A stretch of DNA of 64,000 nt, taken from positions 1-64,000 of the forward strand of contig JBBCJI010000016.1 in assembly GCA_037190845.1 (NCBI GenBank). The letters run 5' to 3'. The number at the start of each line of letters is the position of its first letter. Positions within the stretch are counted from its first letter, which is position 1. This document shows positions 1 through 8,125 of the stretch, piece after piece. Under the pieces are notes generated by a model, which made no database searches, was not told the origin of the DNA, and worked only from the letters and a program-made list of their open reading frames with translations. This stretch comes from JBEBVQ01 sp037190845 (GTDB lineage: Bacteria; Bacteroidota; Bacteroidia; Chitinophagales; Chitinophagaceae). Made by a program: the position numbers and the translations under genes.

Positions 1-1
1 T

Positions 2-1261
2 GCCCAGGCGGGTATCACCACACCGGAACCGATGTACGGCTGCAGTGTGGTGGACTGGAACAACGACGGGTGGCCGGATATACTGACGGCTCCCTACTGC
101 CGGACAAATGGACAGTTATTAAAAAACAATGGTGATGGAACTTTTACAGACGTGGCTGCACAAACAGGTTACAATGCAAGGTATATGCCGGGCGACGGGG
201 GACAGACCATGTGCCTGTGGAGCGCCGTACCGGAGGATTATGATAATGACGGGGATATGGACTTTTACTTCAGCCTGGTGCATGGAGGCAATGATGCCCA
301 TGAAGGCAAGTCGACCATCTTTATCAACGGAGGCGCAGCCGGCAATTACAACCTTGCTCCGGACCGGAGCCTGATTGTCAAAAATCAGCCATTTTCTTCA
401 CACAACGGTGATTACGACGGCTCGTGGCTGGATATTGACAATGACGGCCTGATGGATCTGGCCACGGTACAGGGGCATTATATGCCGGCGACAGACCGGT
501 TGTTTATCTTTCAGCAGGGTACAGACGGTAAATTGACAGACATTACGAGCGACCTGGGGCTGATCCGTGCTGAGGCCAAAGATCTTCACCTGCTGGAAGC
601 AATAGATTATGATCTGGATGGCGATGATGACATTGTGTTTTGCCGCAACGGCCAGCCGCGTGGGCTGCACCTGGTGGAGAACCGTATCGGCCAGGATAAC
701 AACTGGACGGGTATGTCCCTGCATGCGCCACAGGGTGTGAACAAGAGCTGTATCGGCGCGCGGATCCATGTATGGAGCGGTGGGACAAAGCGGATGCGCG
801 AGGTACATGCAGGCCGGGGCAATAACGGAGGTCAGCAGCCGTTTGCCATGTTGTTCGGGCTGGGCAGCAATACAGCCATAGATTCCATCCGGATTGACTG
901 GCCGGATGCGGCAGGCAGCAGGACGGTGATAAAGAACCCGCCCATAAACGAGTACCTCGGCATTACGAAGGGTGGGCTGTCCATAGCAGACGCAAAGGAT
1001 GAAACAAGCACGGCAACCCTGAAAGCATACCCGAACCCGGCCGGAGATTTTATCCTGGTACAGTTCAGCGATAACAAGCCCATAAAGCAGATAGACGTGT
1101 ATGATATGACCGGGCGAAGGCTACGTGTCCATCATCCATCAGCTTCCGCTCAATCTGTCGTCTATTGTGCGTTGAACGGGCTAAATCCGGGACAATATAT
1201 GATCTCGGCTATTACGCAGGAAGGGGACAGGATTTTCATGCCGTTTATAAAACAGCCATAA
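2..1261 (+). CDS. FG-GAP/ASPIC-UnbV secreted protein, T9SS type A (5' truncated by window)
   Basis: The reading frame is open from base 2, so the N-terminus lies outside the window. The visible 419 residues contain VCBS/FG-GAP calcium-loop motifs (DWNNDGWPD, DYDNDGDMD, DIDNDGLMD, DYDLDGDDD). An ASPIC/UnbV region follows (CIGARIHVWSGG to about WPDAAG, bases 745-915), then a type A sorting domain starting at YPNPAGDF (about 1027-1258). It aligns motif by motif with the complete paralogues at 11067, 21762 and 32240, which are 643-645 residues long. The family is predicted to be a secreted, surface-attached beta-propeller; no substrate can be named. It converges on a response-regulator gene six bases downstream, as in the other cassettes. 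Confidence 0.9.
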   Translation, partial: AQAGITTPEPMYGCSVVDWNNDGWPDILTAPYCRTNGQLLKNNGDGTFTDVAAQTGYNARYMPGDGGQTMCLWSAVPEDYDNDGDMDFYFSLVHGGNDAHEGKSTIFINGGAAGNYNLAPDRSLIVKNQPFSSHNGDYDGSWLDIDNDGLMDLATVQGHYMPATDRLFIFQQGTDGKLTDITSDLGLIRAEAKDLHLLEAIDYDLDGDDDIVFCRNGQPRGLHLVENRIGQDNNWTGMSLHAPQGVNKSCIGARIHVWSGGTKRMREVHAGRGNNGGQQPFAMLFGLGSNTAIDSIRIDWPDAAGSRTVIKNPPINEYLGITKGGLSIADAKDETSTATLKAYPNPAGDFILVQFSDNKPIKQIDVYDMTGRRLRVHHPSASAQSVVYCALNGLNPGQYMISAITQEGDRIFMPFIKQP

Positions 1262-1267
1262 GGTTAA

Positions 1268-1906
1268 TCAGTCTGTCAATCCCATGCTCATGGCCTTTTT
1301 TGTTAATTCGGCCATGTTCTTCACATCCATTTTCAGGAAAATGCTTTTCCGGTAGTTTTTTACCGTATTGATGCTCAGGAAAAGGGTAGATACGATCTCC
1401 CGGTTGGAATAGCCGTTGATGACCAGCTTCAGTATCTCTTTTTCCCGTGCGGTCAGTGTTATCCTGGAAAAAAGAGCACTCTTGGTCCGTTGTTTCAGAT
1501 GGCTTATTTTTTCCCGGAGTGTTGGATCTATAAAAGGCGTTTCGTTATAAGCAGATTCAATTGCTTCGATGATCGTATGTTCTCTTGCAGTCTTCAGTAA
1601 ATAACCTGCTACACCCAGGCGTAGCAGATTATTGGCATATACAATGCTGTTAAAATTGGTCAGGATAATGATGCGCATCTCCGGGTATCGCTTGGCCAGC
1701 ATAGGCACAAGCTCGTCGCCTGTCTCTCCCGGTAGCTGTATGTCGAGCAGCAGGATGTCCGGCGTTTCATTACTAAGGCCCTCGAACAGCTCTTTCCCAT
1801 CCATATAAGTTCCCGTCACGGTAATATGATCGTAGTTGGAGAGCATGTTGCTGATCCCCTGTATGATCATAGGGTGATCATCCGTTATGGCGATTCTGAT
1901 GTTCAT
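1268..1906 (-). CDS. LuxR/NarL-family response regulator (cassette 1)
   Basis: Predicted cytoplasmic DNA-binding response regulator of 212 residues. The receiver domain (about 1-120) starts MNIRIAITDDHP, with the acidic pair at D9/D10 and the phospho-acceptor D55 in LLLDIQLPG. The C-terminal LuxR helix-turn-helix (about 148-212) contains LTAREKEILKLV and SINTVKNYRKS. An ATG 13 codons upstream is possible, but 1906 aligns with the three paralogues, all 212 residues. Its start lies inside the end of the kinase gene (29-base overlap), which suggests translational coupling and makes the kinase its likely partner. It reads toward the FG-GAP gene with only six bases between the stops. Target genes are inferred to be the neighbouring secreted-protein operons. 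Confidence 0.93.
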   Translation of the reverse strand: MNIRIAITDDHPMIIQGISNMLSNYDHITVTGTYMDGKELFEGLSNETPDILLLDIQLPGETGDELVPMLAKRYPEMRIIILTNFNSIVYANNLLRLGVAGYLLKTAREHTIIEAIESAYNETPFIDPTLREKISHLKQRTKSALFSRITLTAREKEILKLVINGYSNREIVSTLFLSINTVKNYRKSIFLKMDVKNMAELTKKAMSMGLTD

Positions 1907-3899
1907 TGGATAAGATTTTTTTAAGGCGACTGATGTCAAACACAATGGAGATACAGGTACCGCTACCTTTGTTTGTATCGATAGTTATATCCCCCTGAAG
2001 CAGCTTTACACGTGACTGTATGTTTTGAAGGCCTATACCTTTGGGTATTATATGCGGGTCAAAACCTGTTCCGTTATCTTCGACAATAATGATCAGTTCT
2101 TTTTCATTCCATGTAATTGTGAGCACAGCCTGTGTGGCTCCGGCATGTTTCACAATATTCTGAACGAGCTCCTGTATAATACGGTACAGCATCAGCTCCA
2201 CATTTTTACCCGGGAGTTCCGGCAGGCGATCATCTATATGTACCTGTATTTGTAATCGCAGGTTGTTTACCTGTTCACAGTACAGTCGTATCGCTTCCGG
2301 AAAGCTGTGCCTCGAAAGAATATCCGGTATCAGATTGTGTGCAGTATTTCTTATCTCTTCTGCCGTTGCATCCAGCATGTTCATGATCTGGTTCAGTTCA
2401 TCTTTTCCCGAGAATGATCCGTAACGTTTTTGTATAGCTCCGAAGTTCATGTTAATAGCAGCCAGCCGGCCGCCGATGCCGTCATGCAGCTCCTGACCGA
2501 TGCGCACGCGTTCTTTTTCTTCTCCTGTGATCATAGCTTTCAGCAAGTGTACCTTTTGTTTATGGCGGAAGCTCCGGTAGTAGCTGAAGGCAAGCAGTGT
2601 CAACAGGAAGGCGCCGCCGGAGATGCCGTATATCCATATGTTCTTTTTTCTGAGATAGTTTTGCTGTTCGCTGATCAAAAGTTGCTTGCTGATTATTTCT
2701 TTATCTTTTTCAGCGGTGCGGTACTTGATCTCAAGCAGGCTGACCGCTTCAGTTTTTTGCCGGTTCAGCAGACTGTCGTTAAGTTGGTATGCTGCCCGCT
2801 GATGCTCAAGCGCCAGATCGCAGTTATTTGTTTCTGTGTACAAGGCGGCCAGTGTCTGGTGGCTGCGTAACAAGTATTCGGCAGAATTGGCAGTGGTAGC
2901 TTCCTGGCAGGCAGCCTGGAGATATGTTATGGCCGGGGTATATTGTTTCTCCAGGAAATAGCTGTATCCTAATGTGTAAAGTATACCTGTTCTGTAAAAC
3001 GGGTTTACATAATGTCTGAATGCCAGCGCTGTCTGCAGGTATGGAATGGCTTTCCCCGGTTCTCCTTTGCTGATCAGTATTTCGGCAATGGTCTGGTATG
3101 CGGTGTATTCGACGAGCGAGGGGCCGTGACGCTGAGCTAAGGGTAATGCCTGTTGTACGTATGCCCACGCTTTTTCCGGGTGTTTTTTCCGGCACCATAC
3201 CCGTGCCTTATGATTTAATACGCTGGCAAGCTGCCGGGGTAACTGTGCAGCCTGCGCCAGTACTTCGGCCTTGTCCAGGTAATACAAAGCACGGTCATAT
3301 TCATTTAAATACAACAGGGCATTACCTATGTTATTGTATATGCGTATGAGGTAATCGGCGGCCTGCTGGTCCCGGTATGCCCGTTTTTCAACCTGCGATG
3401 CCGCTTTAAAGTAATATCCGACGGCTTCTTTATAATGCCCCTGATACATGTAAAGGTTGCCGATATTGTTGAGTGTACGTGAGCCATGGATGCTTCTGTT
3501 GGCGCTTGATGTGAGCGGGTAGTATATGAGCGATTGCCGGAACCACTGCATGGCTTCTTGGTATTTGCCAAATTCTGTGTACCCGATTGCCAGTGAAACA
3601 GATGCATAAAATTTGCCTTCAGCATGGTTATAATGTATTGACATATCCAGTGCATGTTGATATGCCCGGACAGCGCTGTCAAGATCGTGCAGGCGTATGC
3701 TGTTTTCGCCTTGCCGGATCAATTGGTATATATGATTGTCTGGATTCGCAGATGTATTGTGAGATGTGTCTTCATGGAAAACAAACCGGGGACCGGCCTG
3801 CACGACGGTATATGGAAATAGAAAGAATACGCCTGTTATAATGATATGTACAACCGATTGTGATCTGCCTCTTCTGTGTATAGCTCTGCCGCTTTTCAT
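1878..3899 (-). CDS. TPR-containing sensor histidine kinase (cassette 1)
   Basis: Membrane sensor kinase of 673 residues. An N-terminal signal or anchor segment (about 15-35) leads into roughly 350 residues of tetratricopeptide repeats (for example NNIGNLYMYQGHYKEAVGYY), predicted periplasmic. One membrane helix lies near residues 420-440 (WIYGISGGAFLLTLLAF). The HisKA_3 dimerisation domain has the phospho-accepting His at about 471 in ELHDGIGG. The HATPase domain shows NIVKHA, EDNGTGFD and GIGLQNI. The start at 3899 (MKSGRA) is preferred over 3938 because it places a basic stretch just before the hydrophobic segment. It is divergent from the adhesin gene at 4074 and overlaps its response regulator. 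The TPRs probably sense a protein or peptide; the ligand is unknown. Confidence 0.92.
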   Translation of the reverse strand: MKSGRAIHRRGRSQSVVHIIITGVFFLFPYTVVQAGPRFVFHEDTSHNTSANPDNHIYQLIRQGENSIRLHDLDSAVRAYQHALDMSIHYNHAEGKFYASVSLAIGYTEFGKYQEAMQWFRQSLIYYPLTSSANRSIHGSRTLNNIGNLYMYQGHYKEAVGYYFKAASQVEKRAYRDQQAADYLIRIYNNIGNALLYLNEYDRALYYLDKAEVLAQAAQLPRQLASVLNHKARVWCRKKHPEKAWAYVQQALPLAQRHGPSLVEYTAYQTIAEILISKGEPGKAIPYLQTALAFRHYVNPFYRTGILYTLGYSYFLEKQYTPAITYLQAACQEATTANSAEYLLRSHQTLAALYTETNNCDLALEHQRAAYQLNDSLLNRQKTEAVSLLEIKYRTAEKDKEIISKQLLISEQQNYLRKKNIWIYGISGGAFLLTLLAFSYYRSFRHKQKVHLLKAMITGEEKERVRIGQELHDGIGGRLAAINMNFGAIQKRYGSFSGKDELNQIMNMLDATAEEIRNTAHNLIPDILSRHSFPEAIRLYCEQVNNLRLQIQVHIDDRLPELPGKNVELMLYRIIQELVQNIVKHAGATQAVLTITWNEKELIIIVEDNGTGFDPHIIPKGIGLQNIQSRVKLLQGDITIDTNKGSGTCISIVFDISRLKKILSNEHQNRHNG

Positions 3900-3982
3900 C
3901 GTACCCGGCGTTTGGTTGTTTCGTGTCTGAAAATACAAAAATATAGGCAGGGATATATTAATCGCATAATGAAAAATAATAT

Positions 3983-3996
3983 GGCCCTATGGGGCC
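3983..3996. promoter_or_regulatory. Candidate operator: GGCCC-N4-GGGCC inverted repeat in divergent intergenic region 1
   Basis: A 14-base inverted repeat, ggccctatggggcc, lies near the middle of the 174-base gap between the kinase start (3899) and the adhesin start (4074). The three other kinase/adhesin gaps also hold a short GGG/CCC inverted repeat, although the arm order differs here. A role as a binding site for the cassette response regulator is inference. Confidence 0.3.
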
Positions 3997-4019
3997 GGAG
4001 CATGGAGCATTGCGGAAAA

Positions 4020-4027
4020 TACTTTTG
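4020..4027 (+). promoter_or_regulatory. Possible Bacteroidetes -7 promoter element
   Basis: TACTTTTG matches the Bacteroidota housekeeping -7 consensus TAnnTTTG and lies 46 bases before the adhesin start at 4074. No convincing -33 TTG is visible at the usual 19-21 base spacing, so support is weak. Confidence 0.3.
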
Positions 4028-4073
4028 TGTTCTTAAGGTAAACAGAAATGAATCACAATTTAAATCCTGTATA

Positions 4074-7000
4074 ATGAAGCATAAATTACGTTTGTTATTA
4101 GCAGTTTTGATGACCTATATGATGCTTCCTGCAGATGCTCAGGTTACAGATACCAGCGCCTGGTGGGCGCATATGACAGGTACGGTCACTGACGGCGTCA
4201 TTTTTGGTGTTTATGGAACTCAGGGAACTCCTCATGCGAATAACACACCCGGTTCAAGAGGTGGCGGTGGTGGGAATATTGTGGACAAAAGCGGCAATTT
4301 ATGGCTCTTTGGCGGACATGGTGTGGGGGATGCAACTGCGGGTAACAGTGGGCTGAACGATCTCTGGAAATACAATGTTGCCGATAATCAGTGGACCTGG
4401 ATTGGGGGAGCTAAAAATCCGTTTACACCTGGTTCACCCTTTGGTGTGTATGGCACACAGGGTCAGGCGAGTGCCGCTAACTGGCCCGGCGGAAGAGCGC
4501 ACATTGTGCCTTGCATGGATTCCGCAGGTAATTTCTGGATATTCGGTGGTAATAATGGCTTTGGAGAAAATACAGCAGGTTATCTAAGTGATCTCTGGAA
4601 ATATGATATGACTTCCGGTCAGTGGACCTGGATGCACGGAACTAAGCTGGCAAATCAGTTTGGTTCGTATGGCATCATGGGACAGCCATCCGGGTCTAAT
4701 ATACCCGGTGCGAGAGGGCAATACATGGCCTGGATTGATAAGGAAGAGAATTTCTGGTTATTTGGCGGATATGGATATGCCGAATCAGGTGCAGTGGGGC
4801 CTTTATCTGATCTCTGGAAGTACAGTATTAAAGATAATCAATGGACCTGGGTGGCAGGAGCCAAAACAACCAATCAGGCGGGAAGCTATACAGGTACGGT
4901 ATATCCGGGCGCCAGATTTGCCCTGGCCGGTTGGAGAGATGCTGCCGGTAAGTTGTGGCTGTTTGGGGGGGTCAATAGCTCAAGTCAGCGTTTCAGTGAT
5001 CTGTGGCGGTTTGATCCGGCAACCAGTCAATGGACCTTTGTCAAAGGTGATAATACATCTAATCAGTTTGGTGTATATGGTTCACGGGGTGTGCCTGCCG
5101 CCGCCAATAAGCCGGGGGCAAGATATGTGATGGTGAGCTGGACAGACGGGAGCGGTAATTTCTGGATGTATGGAGGTTATGGATATGCAGCATCCGGTGC
5201 GATAAACTATTTGAATGATATATGGCGGTATAGTCCTGCAGATAATACGTGGACCTGGATGAAAGGTACGAATACAGCTCAGGTTGCATTGGGAGCAGTG
5301 GCCGGTACGAAGACTGTTGCTGCCTTCGCCAATACCCCCGGCTATAAGCAGGCAAGTACCGGTTGGGTGGATGCTTTGGGTAATTTCTGGATACATGGCG
5401 GCGCTAATACGCAATATAACAATTCCCTTTGGCGTCTCGCACCCGTTTTGCCCCCCGCGCCACCTCTGCCGGGAAATTTCCTGGTGTCGAAAGCGAATGT
5501 ATGCAAGACCGAAACCGGTGTGGTCTATCGCATCAACCAGGTAGCCGGGGCCACTTCGTATGAGTGGACGTACACGCCGGCCACCGGTGTGACGATCACA
5601 GGATCGGATACCTCCGTAACCCTTGATTTTTCTGCCAGCGCCGCGAATGGTACGCTGAGTGTGGTAGCGAAAAATACAGGTGGGACATCACCATCGCGGG
5701 ATCTGGCTATAACAGTACATGACCTTCCTGTAGTGCCTGCGATCACGGGTACGACGAGCGTATGTGTGAATGGGACGACAACCTTATCGAATACAGCCTC
5801 TGGTGGTACGTGGCTTACTGCCAACAGCTCGATAGCCACGGTAAATAGTAGTACCGGTGTTGTAACCGGCGTTGCTGCGGGTACAACGAATATCAGCTAC
5901 CGTGTGATCAACGCGGGTAATTGTACGACGACAGTATCGGCGTCCGTCACGGTCAATGCTGTACCTGTAGTGCCTGCGATCACTGGCACGACGAGCGTAT
6001 GTGTGAATGGTACGACAACCTTATCGAATACGACATCGGGTGGTACGTGGCTGACCGCCAACAGTTCGATTGCCACAGTAAATAGTAGTACCGGCGTTGT
6101 AACCGGTGTCGCTGCGGGTACAACAAATATCAGCTACCGCGTGATCAATGCGAGTAACTGCACGACGACGGTATCGGCGTCCGTCACGGTCAATGCCGTG
6201 CCTGTAGTGCCGGTGATCACGGGTACGACCAGTGTGTGTGTAAGCGGTACAACAACTTTATCGAATACAGCCTCTGGCGGTACGTGGCTGAGCGCCAATA
6301 CATCTATCGCCTCAGTCAATAGCAGCGGTGTTGTAACCGGCGTTGCTGCGGGTACAACAAACATCAGCTACCGTGTGATCAACGCGAGCAACTGTACGAC
6401 GACGGTATCGGCATCCGTCACGGTCAATGCGTTGCCGGTGGTGCCGGCGATCACGGGTACGACGAGCGTATGTGTGAATGGTACGACAACCTTGTCGAAT
6501 ACAACAGCGGGTGGTACATGGCTGACCGCCAACAGCTCGATTGCGACAGTAAATAGTAGTACGGGTGTTGTAACCGGCGTTGCTGCAGGTACAACGAACA
6601 TCAGCTATCGCGTGATCAACGCCAGTAACTGTACGACGACAGTATTGGCGTCTGTAACGGTCAATGCGTTGCCTGTAGTGCCTGCGATCACGGGTACGAC
6701 GAGTGTATGTGTGAATGGGACAACAACCTTATCGAATACGGCGTCCGGCGGTACGTGGCTGAGCGCCAACTCATCCATAGCTTCTGTGAGCGGAAGCGGT
6801 GTTGTGACGGGTGTGTCTGCCGGTACAACTAATATCAGCTACCGTGTGATCAACGCGGGTAATTGTACGACGACAGTATCGGCATCCGTAACGGTCAATG
6901 CGTTGCCTACAGTATCCGTTACTCCTTCGGGTACTCAGTCCATTTGCCAGGGCGACAGCCTGTTGCTGACGGAAACGTCGGGAAGTAGTGTACAGTACGA

Positions 7001-8087
7001 ATGGAAGCGGGGCACGGTGACGGTCGGGGGTAACAATGCAACATATTATGCCGCTGCATCGGGAGATTACCAGGTGACGGTAACAAATGGTATCTGTGCC
7101 GCCACCTCAGCTCTTGTCAGCCTGACGGTGAATCCATTACCCGTTGCTTTGGTTACAGCGGGTGGCGCTACGGAAGTGTGCGCCGGAGAGACAGTAACGC
7201 TGACAGCCGCCGTCGCAACCGGCGCGGACTACCAATGGAAGGACGGAGCAACGAATGTCGGCACAAATACGAACGCGTATATAGCGGACGCCACGGGATC
7301 GTATAAGGTGGTAGTGACCAATAGCACAACTGGTTGCTCAGACAGCACGCTTCCTGTGGAAGTAATTGTGTACGCCCGCCCTGTGGTATCGCTGGAGCCG
7401 GGAGATACAGCATTCTGTGCCGGAGGGCTGGTGACATTGGAAGTAGAGAGCCAGGATACGGGTCTGACGTACCGGTGGAAGGATGGTAACGCCACGATTC
7501 CGCTGGCAAGCGCTTATTTCCTGGAGATTACAGAGACCGGAGCCTACACGGTGGTAGTGGGCAGATCGGCAGTGCCAGGTTGTGAAGATACGACGAATGA
7601 AGTGACGGTAATGGTGCACGATCTGCCTGTTGTGGATATTACATGGGATGATGTAATGCTTCATGCCACGACAGGTCATTCATCATACCAATGGAACACC
7701 GGTGGGCAGGGTATAGCAGGTGCAACGGATTCGACCTTCGAGCCATTGTCGAATGGCGGCTACAGCGTGACGGTAACGGATGATAACGGCTGCAGCAGCA
7801 CATCGCCGGTATACAATATAACGAATGTGAGCGTGGGTGCTCTTATCGCAGTAGCCGCACAGATACAGGTATATCCGAACCCGGCAAAAGATGTCCTGCA
7901 CATCAATGCACCGACGCCGGTAGGGGTCGTCCTGAGCAGCATGGATGGCAGATTATTATTGCAACAGCAGGATGCGGAAATGGTGGATATATCCCGTTAT
8001 GCGAATGGTATTTACCTGCTGCGGATTATAAACAAAGATGGCATTTGTATAAAGGCTGAACGGGTTGTGAAACAAAGTGGGCAGTAA
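4074..8087 (+). CDS. Kelch-like propeller and Ig-repeat secreted adhesin-like protein, T9SS type A (cassette 1)
   Basis: Secreted protein of 1337 residues. The signal peptide is MKHKLRLLLAVL to about ADAQ. About six kelch-like repeats follow (residues 25-455), each with a DLWKY..N.WTW motif and a GNFW.(F/Y)GG motif, predicted to form a propeller. An Ig/PKD-like domain (about 465-550) comes next, then five nearly identical 79-residue bacterial Ig-like repeats (552-944), further Ig/PKD-like domains, and a type A sorting domain beginning YPNPAKDVLHI (about 1265-1337). The start at 4074 is chosen because the longer frame from 3876 puts 66 unrelated residues before the signal peptide. It is first of three co-directional genes (38 bases to the next). 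Function is probably surface adhesion or glycan binding; no enzyme motif is seen. Confidence 0.88.
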   Translation: MKHKLRLLLAVLMTYMMLPADAQVTDTSAWWAHMTGTVTDGVIFGVYGTQGTPHANNTPGSRGGGGGNIVDKSGNLWLFGGHGVGDATAGNSGLNDLWKYNVADNQWTWIGGAKNPFTPGSPFGVYGTQGQASAANWPGGRAHIVPCMDSAGNFWIFGGNNGFGENTAGYLSDLWKYDMTSGQWTWMHGTKLANQFGSYGIMGQPSGSNIPGARGQYMAWIDKEENFWLFGGYGYAESGAVGPLSDLWKYSIKDNQWTWVAGAKTTNQAGSYTGTVYPGARFALAGWRDAAGKLWLFGGVNSSSQRFSDLWRFDPATSQWTFVKGDNTSNQFGVYGSRGVPAAANKPGARYVMVSWTDGSGNFWMYGGYGYAASGAINYLNDIWRYSPADNTWTWMKGTNTAQVALGAVAGTKTVAAFANTPGYKQASTGWVDALGNFWIHGGANTQYNNSLWRLAPVLPPAPPLPGNFLVSKANVCKTETGVVYRINQVAGATSYEWTYTPATGVTITGSDTSVTLDFSASAANGTLSVVAKNTGGTSPSRDLAITVHDLPVVPAITGTTSVCVNGTTTLSNTASGGTWLTANSSIATVNSSTGVVTGVAAGTTNISYRVINAGNCTTTVSASVTVNAVPVVPAITGTTSVCVNGTTTLSNTTSGGTWLTANSSIATVNSSTGVVTGVAAGTTNISYRVINASNCTTTVSASVTVNAVPVVPVITGTTSVCVSGTTTLSNTASGGTWLSANTSIASVNSSGVVTGVAAGTTNISYRVINASNCTTTVSASVTVNALPVVPAITGTTSVCVNGTTTLSNTTAGGTWLTANSSIATVNSSTGVVTGVAAGTTNISYRVINASNCTTTVLASVTVNALPVVPAITGTTSVCVNGTTTLSNTASGGTWLSANSSIASVSGSGVVTGVSAGTTNISYRVINAGNCTTTVSASVTVNALPTVSVTPSGTQSICQGDSLLLTETSGSSVQYEWKRGTVTVGGNNATYYAAASGDYQVTVTNGICAATSALVSLTVNPLPVALVTAGGATEVCAGETVTLTAAVATGADYQWKDGATNVGTNTNAYIADATGSYKVVVTNSTTGCSDSTLPVEVIVYARPVVSLEPGDTAFCAGGLVTLEVESQDTGLTYRWKDGNATIPLASAYFLEITETGAYTVVVGRSAVPGCEDTTNEVTVMVHDLPVVDITWDDVMLHATTGHSSYQWNTGGQGIAGATDSTFEPLSNGGYSVTVTDDNGCSSTSPVYNITNVSVGALIAVAAQIQVYPNPAKDVLHINAPTPVGVVLSSMDGRLLLQQQDAEMVDISRYANGIYLLRIINKDGICIKAERVVKQSGQ
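5727..6905 (+). repeat. Five tandem 234-237 bp coding repeats (Ig-like domains)
   Basis: Copies start at 5727, 5964, 6201, 6435 and 6672 and end at 6905, with lengths 237, 237, 234, 237 and 234. Each encodes one domain containing PAITGTTSVCV, GGTWL.A..SIA and GVVTG.(A/S)AGTTNISYRV. The copies differ mostly at scattered silent positions. The 3-base length difference comes from SSTGVV versus SSGVV or GSGVV. The array is in frame and a likely site of copy-number change by slippage or recombination. Confidence 0.95.
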
Positions 8088-8125
8088 TCGTGAAATGTGT
8101 AAATTATTCAGCTTAATCCGGATAA

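Noticed and set aside
3876..4073. N-terminal extension of the cassette 1 kelch protein
   Set aside because: It would overlap the divergent kinase start and put 66 unrelated residues before a clear signal peptide at 4074.
5525..6601. Long minus-strand frames opposite the Ig-repeat array
   Set aside because: They recur with the repeat period and have no start context or domain; they are antisense shadows of the plus-strand repeats.
5727..6905. Regular repeat considered as CRISPR-like
   Set aside because: Units of 234-237 bases are in frame, encode protein domains and have no spacers or cas genes.
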